NCBI RefSeq assembly: GCF_051020765.1
Contig: NW_027469171.1
Location: forward strand, 62,001 to 126,000
Length of the DNA: 64,000 bases
DNA from: Lasioglossum baleicum
Taxonomy: Eukaryota; Arthropoda; Insecta; Hymenoptera; Halictidae
Reading direction: 5' to 3'
Below, in pieces: positions 14,801-27,995 of this stretch. Below the pieces are notes generated by a model. That model was not told where the DNA came from and did no database searches. It saw only the letters and a list, made by a program, of their open reading frames with translations. The position numbers and the translations under genes were made by a program. Numbering within the stretch: position 1 is the stretch's first letter; the number at the start of each line of letters is the position of its first letter.

Positions 14801-17800
14801 TCTATTTTTTTACAAACACTGTAATTTACAGGTATGATATTTTCAATTTTCTTCTACATTTTCAATTTTGTACTTTAGAGAATTGTATTTCTTTCAGTAA
14901 AATTTTCATTCTAACTAGGTGAGTGCACGTTTATGGGAATATTTTATTGAATTTGTTGGTATTCTATATGATTGTCTGTATACGTACTTACGCTGCCGGG
15001 CCAACACGACTGGCGAAGCTTTATAGGTAGGCACGCCAGAATGGTGTGGCACTACTGGATGGCCCTCATTAGTTTCTATAACCTTGATTTTGAACCGTAC
15101 GTATATTTCCCGCTGTTTTTTTAGTTTATACCTACTGCAATATACTGATATGGTATTTTCAATTTTATTTCAAAATTATCAATTTTTTGTCTGAAAATTT
15201 GCATTTCATACTAAAACTGCCTTTGGATTATATTAAGTCTATGTTTATGACAATATTTTGCTGAATTTGTTGCTGTATTGTACGATTCTCTGTATACGTA
15301 CCAACGCTGTCAGAGCGACACGACTGACGTGGTTTTATAGGAGCGTTCTGCAGATCGAGGCGGCACCACTGGACGGATTTCGCTCCTTTCTGTAACCATA
15401 ATATTGCACCGTATGCATTCTGTCGCAGTTTCAATTTATTTATAAATAATGTAATTTACTGTAATGATATTTTCGATTTTCGTCGAAATGTTCAATTCTG
15501 AAATTAAATATATTTTATTCCTTAGTTAAAGTGTCTTTGAAATTTGATGAGTGTACGTTTATGACAGTATTTTGTTAAATTCGTTATTGTTTTATATTAT
15601 TGCCTGTATGCGCACCCACGCTTTCGGATCGACACGGGTGGATTAGCCTTGTAGTTGCGTATGGCAGATAGGAGCGGCATGCTGGTATGGTCTTCGTTAT
15701 ATTTCATTAACCGTAATTTTGAACTATATCCATTTTCCCCATTTTGTGCATTTATTTGTGCAGTCTGTAATTTACTGTTACGAAATTTTCTTTTTATCGA
15801 AATTTTCTATTTCTACTATAATAAATTGTATTTCGTAGTTAATGTGTCATTGCAATTAGTTGTGTGTACGTTTATGACAATATTGTGTTAAATTCTTTGT
15901 TACTTTATAAGACTGTTTGTATACGCACCTGCACTGCCGCAGCGAAACAACTGGAGAGGTCTTGTAGTTGCGCTCTGTAGATCGGAGAGACACTGCTGTA
16001 AGATCCTCGTTAATTTCTTTTACCTTGATACTGTACCGCACGCGTTTTTCACAGTCTTCCATTTATTTGTACATACTGGAATTTACTGTTATGGTATTTT
16101 CCATTTTTACATAATTATCAATTTTTTGATTGAATAATTGCATATCATTTAAAAGAGTGTTTGGAATTAGTTGTGTGTACGTATATGACATTACTTTGTA
16201 AACTTATTGTTATTCGATATGATTGTCACTAAACGTACAGCCGCTATCCGAGCAACACGACCTGCGAGGTCTTGTAGTTGCCTACGGCAAACGGAGCGGC
16301 ACCACTGCATGGTCTTCGTTAATTTTTTTATCCATAATATTGTATCGTAAGCATTCTTTCTCAGTTTATTATTTATTTATACATACTGTAATTTAATGTT
16401 ATGATATCTTTGATTCTTCTCAAATTTTTCAAGTTTTATTTTAAAAAATTGAATTTCTTAGTAAAAGTGCCTTTGGAATTAGTTGCGCATACGTATATGA
16501 CGATAATGTCTTAAACATATTGTTATTTTATATAATTATCTGTATTCGTACCTACGCTGTTTTAGCGACACGACTGGCGAGGTATAGTAGTTGCATACGG
16601 CAGATCGGAGTGACACTACTGTTTGATCCTCGATAATTCCTCAAACCTTTATTTATACACATTGTTATTTACTGTTATTATATTTGCGATTTCTTTAAAA
16701 ATTTTCTACATTTATTTTATGAAATTGTACTTCTTAGTAAATGTGCCATTGAAATTACATGAGTGTATGTTTATGACATTATTTTCTTAAACTTATTCTT
16801 ATTTTACATTTCTTTATATTACAATATTGCCTGCAAGAGAACGTACGCTGTAGGACGGGCAGTACTTGCGAAGCCTTGGACTTGCGTACGACAGAACGGA
16901 GCGGCGCTATTGGATTGTCTTTGATCATTTCTTTAACCACAATATTTTCCGTATGCATTCTTTCGCAGTTTTCTATTTATTTACAAATAATGCTATTTAG
17001 TGCTTCTACGATTGTCTCTATACGTACGTACGCTGTCAGAACTGCAGCGCTGGCGACGTCTGTCATCTGCGTACGGCAGTTCGGACTTGCACTACTGGAT
17101 GATCTTCGTTAATTTCATTAACCTTGATTTCATACCGTATGCAATTTTTCCCAATTTTCCATTTATTTATACATACTGTAATTTACTGCTATTATGTTTT
17201 CAATTTTTTCCGTATTTCTTAATTCATAGTTAAATGAATTGTATTTCTTAATAAAAGTGCCGATTAACTCCGTAGTGTCAACGCTAATGACAATAATTTA
17301 TTAAATATATTGTTCTTTTATTTGATCGTTTCGTTAGGCACCAACGCTTCCAGTGCGACACGACTGGATTGGCCTCGTAGTTGGGTTCTGTAGATCGCAG
17401 CGACGCTACTGTATGATCCACGGTAATTTCATTAACCTTCAGTTTGTACCGTATGCACGTTTTCCCCTGTTTTCAATTTGTTTATGCAACCTGTAATTTA
17501 CTGTCACATTATTTTCGATTTCCTTCGAAATTTTCAATCTTCATTTCATGAAATTGAACTTCCAAATATAAGTGCTTTTGGTTACAGTTGAGTGTACCTT
17601 AATCACATTATTCTGTTAAACTTGCTGCTATTTTATGATCGTCTCTATACGTACCTACGCTTCCAGAGAGACACGCCTGGAACGGGCAAGTAGTTGCGTG
17701 CGGTATATAGGCGCGATACTACTATATGTTATTGATTAATTTCTTTGGCCGTGATATTGTACCGCATGCACTCTTTCGCTGTTTCCTATTTATTTCGACA

Positions 17801-20800
17801 TACTGCAATTTACTGTTATAATATTTTCGATTCCTTTCAATATTTCAAATTTCTTAAATAAAAAATTGTATTTTGTACGAAAAGTGTCCATGCAAATAGT
17901 TGAGTGCATGTTTATGAAAATATCTCGATAAATTTGTTGTTATTTTATATGATAGTCTGTAAATGTTCTTAAGTTTCCGGAGTTACACGGCTGGACTGGT
18001 CTTGTAGGTGCGTACGGCAGATCGGAGCGGCATACTGGATCTTCGTTAATTTCTGTAACTATGATTATACCCCGTATGAATTTTTTACCAATTTTTCCAA
18101 TTATTTATTCATTATATTCTTTAATGTTATGATATTTTCGATTTTCTTTGAAATTATAAATTCTCATTTTAAAAAACTGTATGACTTAGTAAAAGTGTCC
18201 TTGTAATCAGTTATGTGTACGTTTGTGACAATATTATGTTATATTCTATTTTGTATGACACATTCTATACGTTCCTACGCTGCTAGCGCGGTACGGTTGT
18301 AGTGTCCTGTAGTTAGGTACGGCAGATTGGAACAGCGTACTGGATTGTTCTTGTTAATTTCTGTAACACTATGATTTCAAACTGAATGCAATCTTTCACA
18401 ATTTGTTCATTTATTTTATGCGTTCCACAATTTACAGTAATGATATTTTCTTTTTTTTATAATTTTCAATTTGTATTGTAAGAAATTGTATTTCCTAGTA
18501 AAACTGTCATTGGAAGTAGTTGAGTGTACGCTTATGACATTATTTTGTTCAACTAATTGTTATTGTGTATGATTGTCTGCATACGTACTTCAGCTGTCGG
18601 AACAACACGACTGGAGTGGACTTGCAGTTGCGGTCAGTACATCGTAGTTACACTACTGTAGGATTTTCGTTAATTTCACTAACCTCGATATTGTGTCGTA
18701 TCCATTTTTCCCTCCCGTCCATTTATTTGTACAAATTGTAATGTAGTGTTATGATATTTTCGATATTTTTCGCAATATTCAATTTGCAATTTAAGAAATT
18801 GTATTTCTTAGTAAATGTGCCTTTTGGAATTAGTTGTGTGATCGCATATGACAATACTGCGTTAAATTCTTTGTTATCTTATATGATTGTCTGAATTCGT
18901 TTCTATGTTTCCGGAGCATCACGAATGGAATCTGCACATGAGCTTACGCTATCGGAACCACACGACTGGAGTGACCTTGCTGTTAATTACAGTCGATCGC
19001 TGCGACGAAATCCTGCTCGTTACCGTATGCCTATCGGCGCTGCGGATCTATACGAACGGATTGACGTTGTAGTTGTATACAGAAGTTCGTAGGGGCACAA
19101 CTGGATAATATACCTTAATTTTTTTAGCCTTGATCTTGACATGCATCCGTTTATTCCCATGTTTTCTATTCATTTATATATAATCTAATTTACTGTTATG
19201 ATTTCGTTTTTCTTTCAAAATTATGAATTTTTAGTTTAGAAATCTGTATTTCACAGTTTTGGTTCCTTCCGAATTGGTTGAGATTCCGCTTATGACAATA
19301 CATTGTTAAGCTTGTTTTTATCTTATATGATTGACTGCATAAGTACCTATGCTTTCGGAGCGTCACGGATGAAGTCGCCTTGCAGTTGCATTCGCAATAT
19401 CGGTGCGACTCTACCCCATGATCTTCGATAAGTGTTCTAACCGTGATACTGTACCGTTTACATTCGTCCCCAGTCTTCCATTTATTTATACATACCGTAA
19501 GTTACGGTTATGATATTCCCGATTTTTATCGGAACTTTTAATTTTTCGAAGAAAAGATTGTATTTCTTTAGAATAGTGCCTTTTGAATAAGTTGAGTGCA
19601 TGTTTGTGTCAATATTTTGTGAATGTTATTGTTATTTCATATGATTGTCTATATTCGTACCTACGCTTCCGGAACAACACGGCTGTAATGGCTTTGTAGT
19701 TGCGTACTGCAGATCGGAGCGGCATACTGGATGGTCACCGTTTTTTCGTGTAACAATGTTTTTGAACTCTATCCATTTTTTCTCACGTTTTCCATTTATT
19801 CATACGTTCTGTAATTCGCTGTAATTTTGCTGTAATTTGCTGTTTTCTATTTTCTTCGAAATTATAAATCCTTATTTTAGAAAATTGTATTTCTTAGTAA
19901 AAGTGTCTTTAGAATTAGTTGTGTGTACGTTTAGGACAATACTTTGTTAAGTCCTTGGGTATTTTATAGAATTGCCTCTATACGTATCTGCTTTTCCGGT
20001 GTGGCACGGCTGCTCTGATCTTGTAGTAGCGTTCATTAGATCGGTGCGACACTGCTGCATGTTCTTTGCGTATAATTTTAAACATAATATTGTACACTAT
20101 TAATTCATTCATAGTCATGCATTAAATTTCATATGCTGTAATTCAGAGTTATGGTATGTTTGATTTGTCATAATTATTAATTTTTGTTTAGAGATTTGTA
20201 ATTCTTAGTAAACGTGTCATTGGAAATAGTTGAGTGTACAGATATTACAATTTTCTTACAAGCTTGTTGTTACATTATACGATTGACTATATGCGTACCT
20301 ACCAGTTCGGTGCGACATGGCTGGATTGGTTTTGTAGTTGCGTTAGCTAGATCGGAGCGACAGTGCCGTTAGGTCTTTGTCAATTTGTTTGTCCCTGATA
20401 TTGTACCATTTGCATTCTTTCTCTGTTTTCTGTTGATGTGTACATACTGTAATATACGGCTGTGATATTTTAGATTTTCTTCAAATTCTGAAGTTTGTAA
20501 TTTCTGAAATTGCATCGTACATGAAGAGTGCCTTTGGATTTAGTAGAGTGTACGTACATGTCGGTAACTCATTAAACATATTGTTATTTTATATGACTGT
20601 TTCTATACGTACCTTCGCGGTTGGAGCAACACGACTGACAAGGACTTGTAATTATGTACCGCAGGTGGAAGCGGAATTACCGGATGGTCTGCGATTGTCT
20701 CTTTAACCATTATTTTATTCCGTTTGTTTTCTTTCGCAGTTTTCAACGTATTTACAATTAGTGTTATTTACTGTTACGATATTTCCGATTTTCTTGTATT

Positions 20801-21418
20801 TTAAATTTTTAATCATTATTGTTAAAAATTGTATTCCTTGGCAAAAGAGTATCTGGAATTAGTTGTGTTCAGGTATATGACGTTATTTTGTTAGACCAAT
20901 TGATATTTAATAGGATTGTCTGTATACGTACATACGATATCGGTGCAACACGACTAGCGATGTATTATAATTGGGTACGGCAGAACGGATTGGCACTATT
21001 GAATGGACTCCGATTATTTCTATAACCTTGATTTTGTACCGTATGAATTTTTTCACGGTTTGCCATTTATTTATGCATTCTGAAATTTACTGTTATGATA
21101 TTTTTCTTCAAAATTTTCAATCTTTACCTTAGAAAAATGTACATCATAGGAAAAGTGACTTTGGAATTAGTTCAGTGTGCCCGCATGACATTATTTTGTT
21201 CAAATAATTGTTATTTTGTATGATTGTCTGTGTATGTATCTACGCTGTTTGCGCGAGACGACTGGGGAGATCTTGTAGTTGCGTACGACAGAACGGAGCG
21301 AGTATACTGGATAGTCTTCAATAATGTTTTTAACCTTGATATTGTACAGTAAGAAATTTTTCTCAGTTTTTCACTTATTTGGACATACTGTATGTTACTA
21401 CTTTGATGATTTCGCTTC
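8861..21418 (+). repeat. Satellite B array, plus orientation (block 1)
   Basis: About 40 tandem units of a second satellite with a period near 313 bp. Each unit has a GC-richer segment with GTACCTACGCTTCCGGAGCG, CACGACTGG, GGTCTTGTAGTTGCGTACGG and GATCGGAGCGACACTACTGG. A longer AT-rich segment follows, with TACCGTATGCATT, CATTTATTTATACATACTG, TTACTGTTATGATATTTTCG, AATTGTATTTCTTAGTAAAA and GAATTAGTTGAGTGTACG. The GC-rich segment holds an internal duplication with a 45-bp offset (CGGAGCGACAC, ACTGGA and GGTCTT occur in both copies). The left edge joins satellite A inside an A unit at about 8860. I see no similarity to satellite A. One frame stays open for nearly a whole unit, which explains the many 60-110-codon ORFs. 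Confidence 0.93.
18895..19080 (+). repeat. Expanded GC-rich core in one satellite B unit
   Basis: This unit has extra sequence in its GC-rich segment. Degenerate copies of the 45-bp subrepeat follow one another: TTTCCGGAGCATCACGAATG near 18908, CTATCGGAACCACACGACTG near 18948, and CTATCGGCGCTGCGGATC near 19031. Between them is sequence such as GTCGATCGCTGCGACGAAAT that I cannot place in the consensus. It looks like local expansion of the internal duplication plus a short unplaced stretch. Confidence 0.6.
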
Positions 21419-24400
21419 GCCTAAAAAATACAATTTCTGAGATAATAAATTGATGGATTTGATTAAAATCGGAAATATCATGACAGTAGATCACAGAATG
21501 TAGAAATAAATAGTAAATATCGAAAGAATGCATTCGACACAATATCAAGGTTAGAGAAGTTAACGAATATAGTACCGTAGTGTGGGTCCGATATGCCGAA
21601 CGCAACTGCAAGACCATAAGGGGCGTGTCGTTCCGGATGCGTATGTACGTATAATGAGAATTATGTAAAATAAAAATAAGTTTCATCATTATATTGGCAT
21701 AAACGTACACTCCACTAATTCCAAACACAGTTTCATCGATTAATACAATTTTTTCAACCAAAAATTGAAAATCTAGAAAAGAATTGGAGGTATCACAACA
21801 GTAAATTACAGTATGTAGACATAAACAGGATACAGAAAAGTAATGCACACGGTACAATATGAAGGTCAAAGGAATTATCAAAGATCATACAGCACTATCG
21901 CTCCGATATTCCGAACGCAACTGCATGAGAACTCCATCCGTGTCGCTCCGGAAGCGTAGTTACGTACGCGCACAATCGTTTAAAATAACATCAAATATAG
22001 AAATCTGATGTCACAAACGTACACTCAACTAATTCCGAAGACACTTTTCATAAAATGTACAGTAATATCTATTAAAAATGTGGAATTTTGAAATAATTCG
22101 TAAGTATTAAAAATAAATAAATGGATGAATGCGAAGGAATGCATACGGTACTATATCGAGGTAACTGAAATTAATGTAGGCTTAACAAGATATTGTCATA
22201 AACATAAACTCAACAAATTCAAAAGGCGCGTATACTAAGGAATATAAGTCCATGTATGTAAATTTATGAATTTTGGAAAGAATCGAAAAAATCATAACAG
22301 TTAATGCAGTATGTAGAAATAGACAGATATTTGCAAACGACTGCATACGGCACAATCATATGGTTAAAGAAATAAACAAAGACCAACCAGTAAAGCCGCT
22401 TCGATCTGGCGTCCGCAACTACAAGTCATCGCCCGTGGTGTTGGTCCGGGAACGTAGGTTCGCTTACAGACAGTCATATAAATAGCAATACGTTACAAAT
22501 ATATCACATAAGCGAACACACAAATAATTCCAATGACTCTTCTACTAAGTAATACAGTTTCTTAAAATAAAAACTGAAGATTATGAAAAAAATCAACAAT
22601 TTCATAACATTAAATTGCACAATGAATAAAAGTAAAAGAAAAAAAAAAGAAATGGAAAAATGGCATACGCTCCAAAAAGGTGGTTATAGAAGTCAACGAA
22701 GACCATCCAGTATTATAGCTCCGATTGACGTAGGCATCTACAAGACCTCGCCATATGTGTCGCTCCGACAGCGTAAGCACGGCTACAGACAAGCATATAA
22801 AATAACGACAAGCATAATAAAATATTGTCATAATCGAAAACTCAAATAATTCAAAATTCAGATGGAAATCGAAATTATGAAAACAGTAAATTAAAGTGTG
22901 TATGTATAAATGGAAAATTGCCAAAGGATGCATACGGTACCACATGAAGGTGAAGGAAATTAACGAATATCATATAATAGTGTCGCTCCCATCTACCATA
23001 CGCACCTACAGGTCCGCTCAAGTCGTGTCGCTCCGGCGCCGTAGGAACGTATAGGGATAATTATATAAAATGTCAAAGACCATAGGAGAATATTGTAATA
23101 AATGTAACCGCAACTAATTCCATAGACACTTTTCCTAAAAAATACAGTCTTTGAATTTAAATACTGGAAACTATGAAACAAATCGAAGATATCGTAACAG
23201 TAAATTGCAGTATGTGTAAATAAATGGATGTCAGCGATAAAATGCATACGGCACAAAGACCTGGTTATGAAATTAACGAGGACCATACAGTAGCGTCGTT
23301 CCGATCTGTTGAACGCAACTACAAAATAACTCCAACCGTGTAGTATTGGAAGCGTAGTTACGTATACAGACAATCATATGAAATAACAATAAGTTTAACA
23401 TAATAATGTCATCGACATATACTCATCTAATTCCAAAGACACTTTTACTAGTGAACACAATTTTATAAACTAGAAATTGATAATTTTGAGAAGAATCGGA
23501 AATATCATGACAGTACCATACAGAATATATAAATAAATGATCGACAAGAAGAAAGTGCATACGGAACAATATCAAGGCTAAAGAAATTAATGTAGACCGT
23601 AGTGACGCTCCGAAATACCGAATGCAACTACAGGACCACTCCAGCCGTCTCACGCATGACACGTAGGTACGTACGCAGACAGTCATATGAAGTAACAGTA
23701 AGATTAACATGATATATTCGTAAACGTACACTCAAATACTTCCAAAGACACTTTTACTGGAAGCGACAATTTTTGAAGTTACTCATACGAAATTTTGTAA
23801 AAAATCGGAAATATCAGAGCAGTAAATTACTGAACGCAGAAATAAACAGGAAACTGAGGTAGAATACATACGGTACAAAATCAAGGTTAATGAAATTAAC
23901 AATGATCGTTCTCTAGTGTCGCTCCGATTTGCCGTACGCGTTTACAAAACCTCGCCAGTTGTGTCGCGCCGGCAGCGTAGGTACGCATACAGACAATCAT
24001 TTAATATGATAACAAATTTAACAAAATATTTCCTTAAAGTTAGACTCTTTTAATTCCAAAGGCACTTTTACAAAAATTTCAATTTTTGAAATAAAGGATT
24101 GGAAATTAAGAAAAGAAATCGAGAATATCATAATAGTAAATTACGCTATATAGAAATAAATAGAAAGCAGCGAAAGAACGCTACGGTAAAATACGAAGGT
24201 TACAGAAATTAGCATGAACCATAGAGTAGTGTCGCTCCGATCCACCGAACTCAACTGCAAGACCACTTCAGTCGTGTCGCTCCTGGAGCGTAGGTACGCA
24301 TACAGACAATCATATAATACAATAAATTCAATAAGATATTGTCATAAACCTCGGCTTAACTGATTCAAAAGAAACTTACATTAAGAAATACAATTTTTTA

Positions 24401-27250
24401 AGCTAACAATTGAAAATTATGAAAAATCGATAATACGATAACAGTAAATTACAGCACATAGAAATAAATAGAAAACTGCGAATGACTTCCTACGGTACAA
24501 TATTAAGGATACAGAAACTAGCAATGTCCAAAGAGTATTGTCGCTCCGCTCAAACTAATGCAACTGCAAGACCTCTCCAGTCGTGCACACTGGAAGCGTA
24601 GGTACGAATACAGTCAATCATATAAAGTAACAATGTGCTTTAGAAGATATTGTTTTAAACATACACTCAACTAACTCAAATGACAATATAATTAAGGAAT
24701 ACAATTATCAAAATTGAAAATTGACGATTTTGAAAAAAAATCAAAGATATCAAAGCAGTAAATTACAGAATGATTAAATAAATGGATGACCAGGATTAGA
24801 TGCATACCATGCAAAGTTAAGTTTAACGAACTTAACTAGGACCCTCCAGTAGTGCCTCTTCGATATGTGGTACGCAAATACAGGATATCGCCATTAGTGT
24901 TGCCACGCCAGCGTAAGTACGTATACAGACAGTCATAATAAATACGAATAAGATCAACATAATAATGTCATAAATGTAAACTCAACAAATTCCAAAGACG
25001 CTTTTACTATCAAACACAATTTTCTCAACGAAAAATTGAAAATATAGAAGAAAGTCGGAAATATCGTAACAGTAAATCACAGAATATATAAATAAATGCA
25101 GACTGGAAAAAATGTATGCGGTACAATATCTATGTTAGAGAAATTAACGAAGATCACACAGTATTGCTGCTTTGCTCTGCAGTACGCAACTGCAAGACAT
25201 CGCCAGTCGTGTTACACCTGCACCATCGGTTCGTGTAGAGACAATCATATAAAATAACAATAAGTTTAACAGAATAATGTCATAAAGGAATACTCGAATA
25301 ATTCCAAAGACACTATTACTGAGAAATACAATTTCTTAAAATTAAAATTGAAAATTACGAAAAAAAATTGAAAATATCAAAACAGTAAGTTACAGTATGT
25401 AGAAATAAATAGAAATCGGCGAACGATTGCAAACGCTACAACATAGGGTTTAAAGAAATTAGCCAGGATTATATAGCAGCGTCGCTCCTATCATGTCAAC
25501 ACAACTACAGCATAATTCCAGCCGTGTCGTGCAGGAAGCGTTGATACGTATACAGACCACCATATAAAATTGCAATATGTATAACAAAATATTGACATAA
25601 ACGTACGCTCAACTATTTTCAGATACACTTTTACTATGAAATACAATTTTTGAAATTGTCAATTGGAATTTTGTATGAAATCGAAAATATCAAAGCAGTA
25701 AACAACGGTATGTAGTATTAAACAAAGAAACGATCAAAATGCATACGTTACGACACCATGGATAAAGAAATTAACGAAGACCAGCCAGTATTGTCCCTCC
25801 GATCTGCCGAACACAACGGCAAGTCCACTCTTTTCTTGTCGCACCGGATGCGTAGGTACGCATACAGAAAATCATATGATGCAACAATGAGATTAGCAAG
25901 ATATTGCCATAAACGTACACTCACATAGTTCCTATGACACATTTACTGAGAAATACAATTTTTGATATTAACAATTGGATATTTTGAGGAAAATCGGAAA
26001 TATCATACGAGTAAATTGCAGTTTGTAGAAATAAATGGAAAACTGCGAAAGAATGCGTACGGTACAATCTAATTGTTAAAGTAATTAACAATGACCATGC
26101 AATATGTCGCCCTGATCAACAGCACGCAACAACAATACCACTTCCGCAATGTCGGTCTGGAAGCGTACGTCCTCATACAGCCAATCATATGAAGTATCAA
26201 TGAGGGTAACGAAAAAATATCGTAAACATAAACTCTACAAATTCATCAAATAAGAAATGCAAATTTTGAAAACAATCGAAAATATTATAACAATAAATTA
26301 CAGTATGTGTAAATAAATGGGAGAATTGGGGAAAAAATGCATACGGTACAAATGCAGGGTTAAAGAAATTAACGTAGACCATACAGTAGTATCCCTCCGA
26401 TCTCCCGAACGCAACTACAAGCCCCGGCCAGTCGCATAGCACCGACAGCGTAGGTACTTATCCAGGCAGTCATATCAAATGACAATATGTTTAACAAAAT
26501 AATGTCATAAATGCGTACGCTCAACTAATTTCAAAGGCACTTTTACTAAGAAATACAATTTTTTGACATAAACATTGAAAATTTCGAAGAGGAACGAATA
26601 TATATTAACAGTAAATTGCAGTATCTATAAATAAAGAGAAAACTGGAAGAGAATGCATATGATACAAAATCAAGGATAAGGAATTAACTGTAACCATACA
26701 GTAATGCCGCTTCGATCTGCCGTGTACGACTACAAGACCTCGATAGTCGTCTTGCTCCGGCTGGGTTGGTACGTATACAGACAATATTATAATATAACAA
26801 CAAGCTTAACAAAATACTCTAATAAAGGTATGTTCAACTAATTCAGAAGGAACTTTTACAAAGAGGTACAATTTTATAAAACAAAAAGTTAGAATTTTGT
26901 AATATATCGGAAATATCATAATATTAAATTACAGTATGTATAAATAAATGGAAAACTGAGAAGCGATGCATACGCTACAATATCAAGGCAATAGTAATTT
27001 CCGACGATAATCGAGTAGTGTCGTTCCCAACTACCGAACGCAACCACACGACGACTCCAGTCGTTTCGTGCCGTCAGCGAAGGTACATGTGGAGACAATC
27101 ACATAATATAACAAGTGATATAACAAAATATTGTCACAAACATATACTCAACTAATTCGAAAGGCACTTTTCATGTACGATTCAATTTCTGGAATCAGAA
27201 ACTTGAAATTTAAAAAAAATATAAGATAAATCATAACAGTATACTACAGT
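21419..27250 (-). repeat. Satellite B array, minus orientation (block 1)
   Basis: From here the B landmarks appear in reverse complement (AAATACAATTTTTT, ATCATAACAGTAAATTACAG, AATGCATACGGTACAATATC, GAAATTAACGAAGACCATCC, GTGTCGCTCCGATCTGCCG, CGTAGGTACGTATACAGAC). About 18-19 units are present. The switch at about 21418 joins the plus-strand ATGATATTTTCG portion directly to the reverse complement of the AATTGTATTTCTTAG portion. The two arms therefore break within some 50 bp of the same position in the unit, forming a nearly symmetrical palindrome centre. A unit near 22170 has lost its GC-rich segment. A 168-codon minus-strand ORF (21375-21881) crosses the centre and is satellite translation. 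Confidence 0.92.
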
Positions 27251-27995
27251 TGGTGTTCAGATAAAGAAATTAGTCTCCATTTCGGTGACGGGCACCTTAA
27301 CTTCATGTGTGCATTAGAAAGTCGAACCTCAAACTTTTCGTGAACGTTACCACCTTCTTTCACAGATGAAAGGAAAAGTCAATAGCTTCACATATCGTGT
27401 GATTCGGGGAGGCAAGCCAGATATTCCTGAAGTAAATCTACTGAAGAGTATGGCAAATAGACAGCTTAGTTGACGGTTGGAATATTAAAAGCAGGTCGTC
27501 AAGCCGATGTAGAGCATTACCTATAGGTGTGGGGTCAAACTTGCTACAGAATGCCTTCCCCTACGAAAGATTAACTCACTGTATCGGGAGTATAACACCG
27601 TGTTCAAGGGTACGAACTAGTATAAATTTTAGTGACGAGAACCGTTATTTCTTGTATAAATTACGAGATCGAGAGTCAAACCGTTCGAGTAAGTTATCAC
27701 CAACTCTGAAAGTCGCAGAGCTAAGTCAGTAGGTGCACCTGTCCTGTGATTCCGAGAGGTAAATCAGGTATTCCAGGAGTAAATGCGCTGAACGGTATTG
27801 GTAATACACACCATTACCACCGGTATGAAAATTAAAGTGCAGAGTCTAACCGCTGGAGAACGTTACGAATTGGTATAACATCATACCCACTACCGGATAC
27901 CTTACCTTTCCTGAACATATGCCGCTGTATTGTGGGTATAACTTCGTGTTCAAAGAAAGAAATGAGTATACATTTCAGTGACGGGCACCTTAACA
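27251..27995 (-). repeat. Satellite A, minus orientation (short block)
   Basis: About two units of satellite A in reverse complement, starting with a GTGTTCAG box and followed by TTCGGTGACGGGCACCTTAA, CGTTACCACCTTC and TATTAAAGCAGG-type landmarks. The left edge abuts satellite B after ACTACAGT at about 27250. The right edge at about 27995 follows ACGGGCACCTTAAC and flips to plus orientation. Confidence 0.88.

Noticed and set aside
8786..18000. Series of ORFs of 60-125 codons with similar hydrophobic peptides, suggesting a membrane protein family
   Set aside because: They are the same frame of successive satellite B units, most stopping at the TTAA of the CGTTAATTTC box. No start context, domain or extended frame supports coding.
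21375..21881. 168-codon minus-strand ORF, the longest in the window
   Set aside because: It crosses the satellite B strand switch, and its peptide is made of segments that recur in many other B-unit ORFs. One frame of the B unit simply lacks stops over most of its length.
22628..22660. A-rich tract as a retrotransposon tail
   Set aside because: The satellite B unit continues on both sides with no inserted body or duplication; it is a local A-rich variant.
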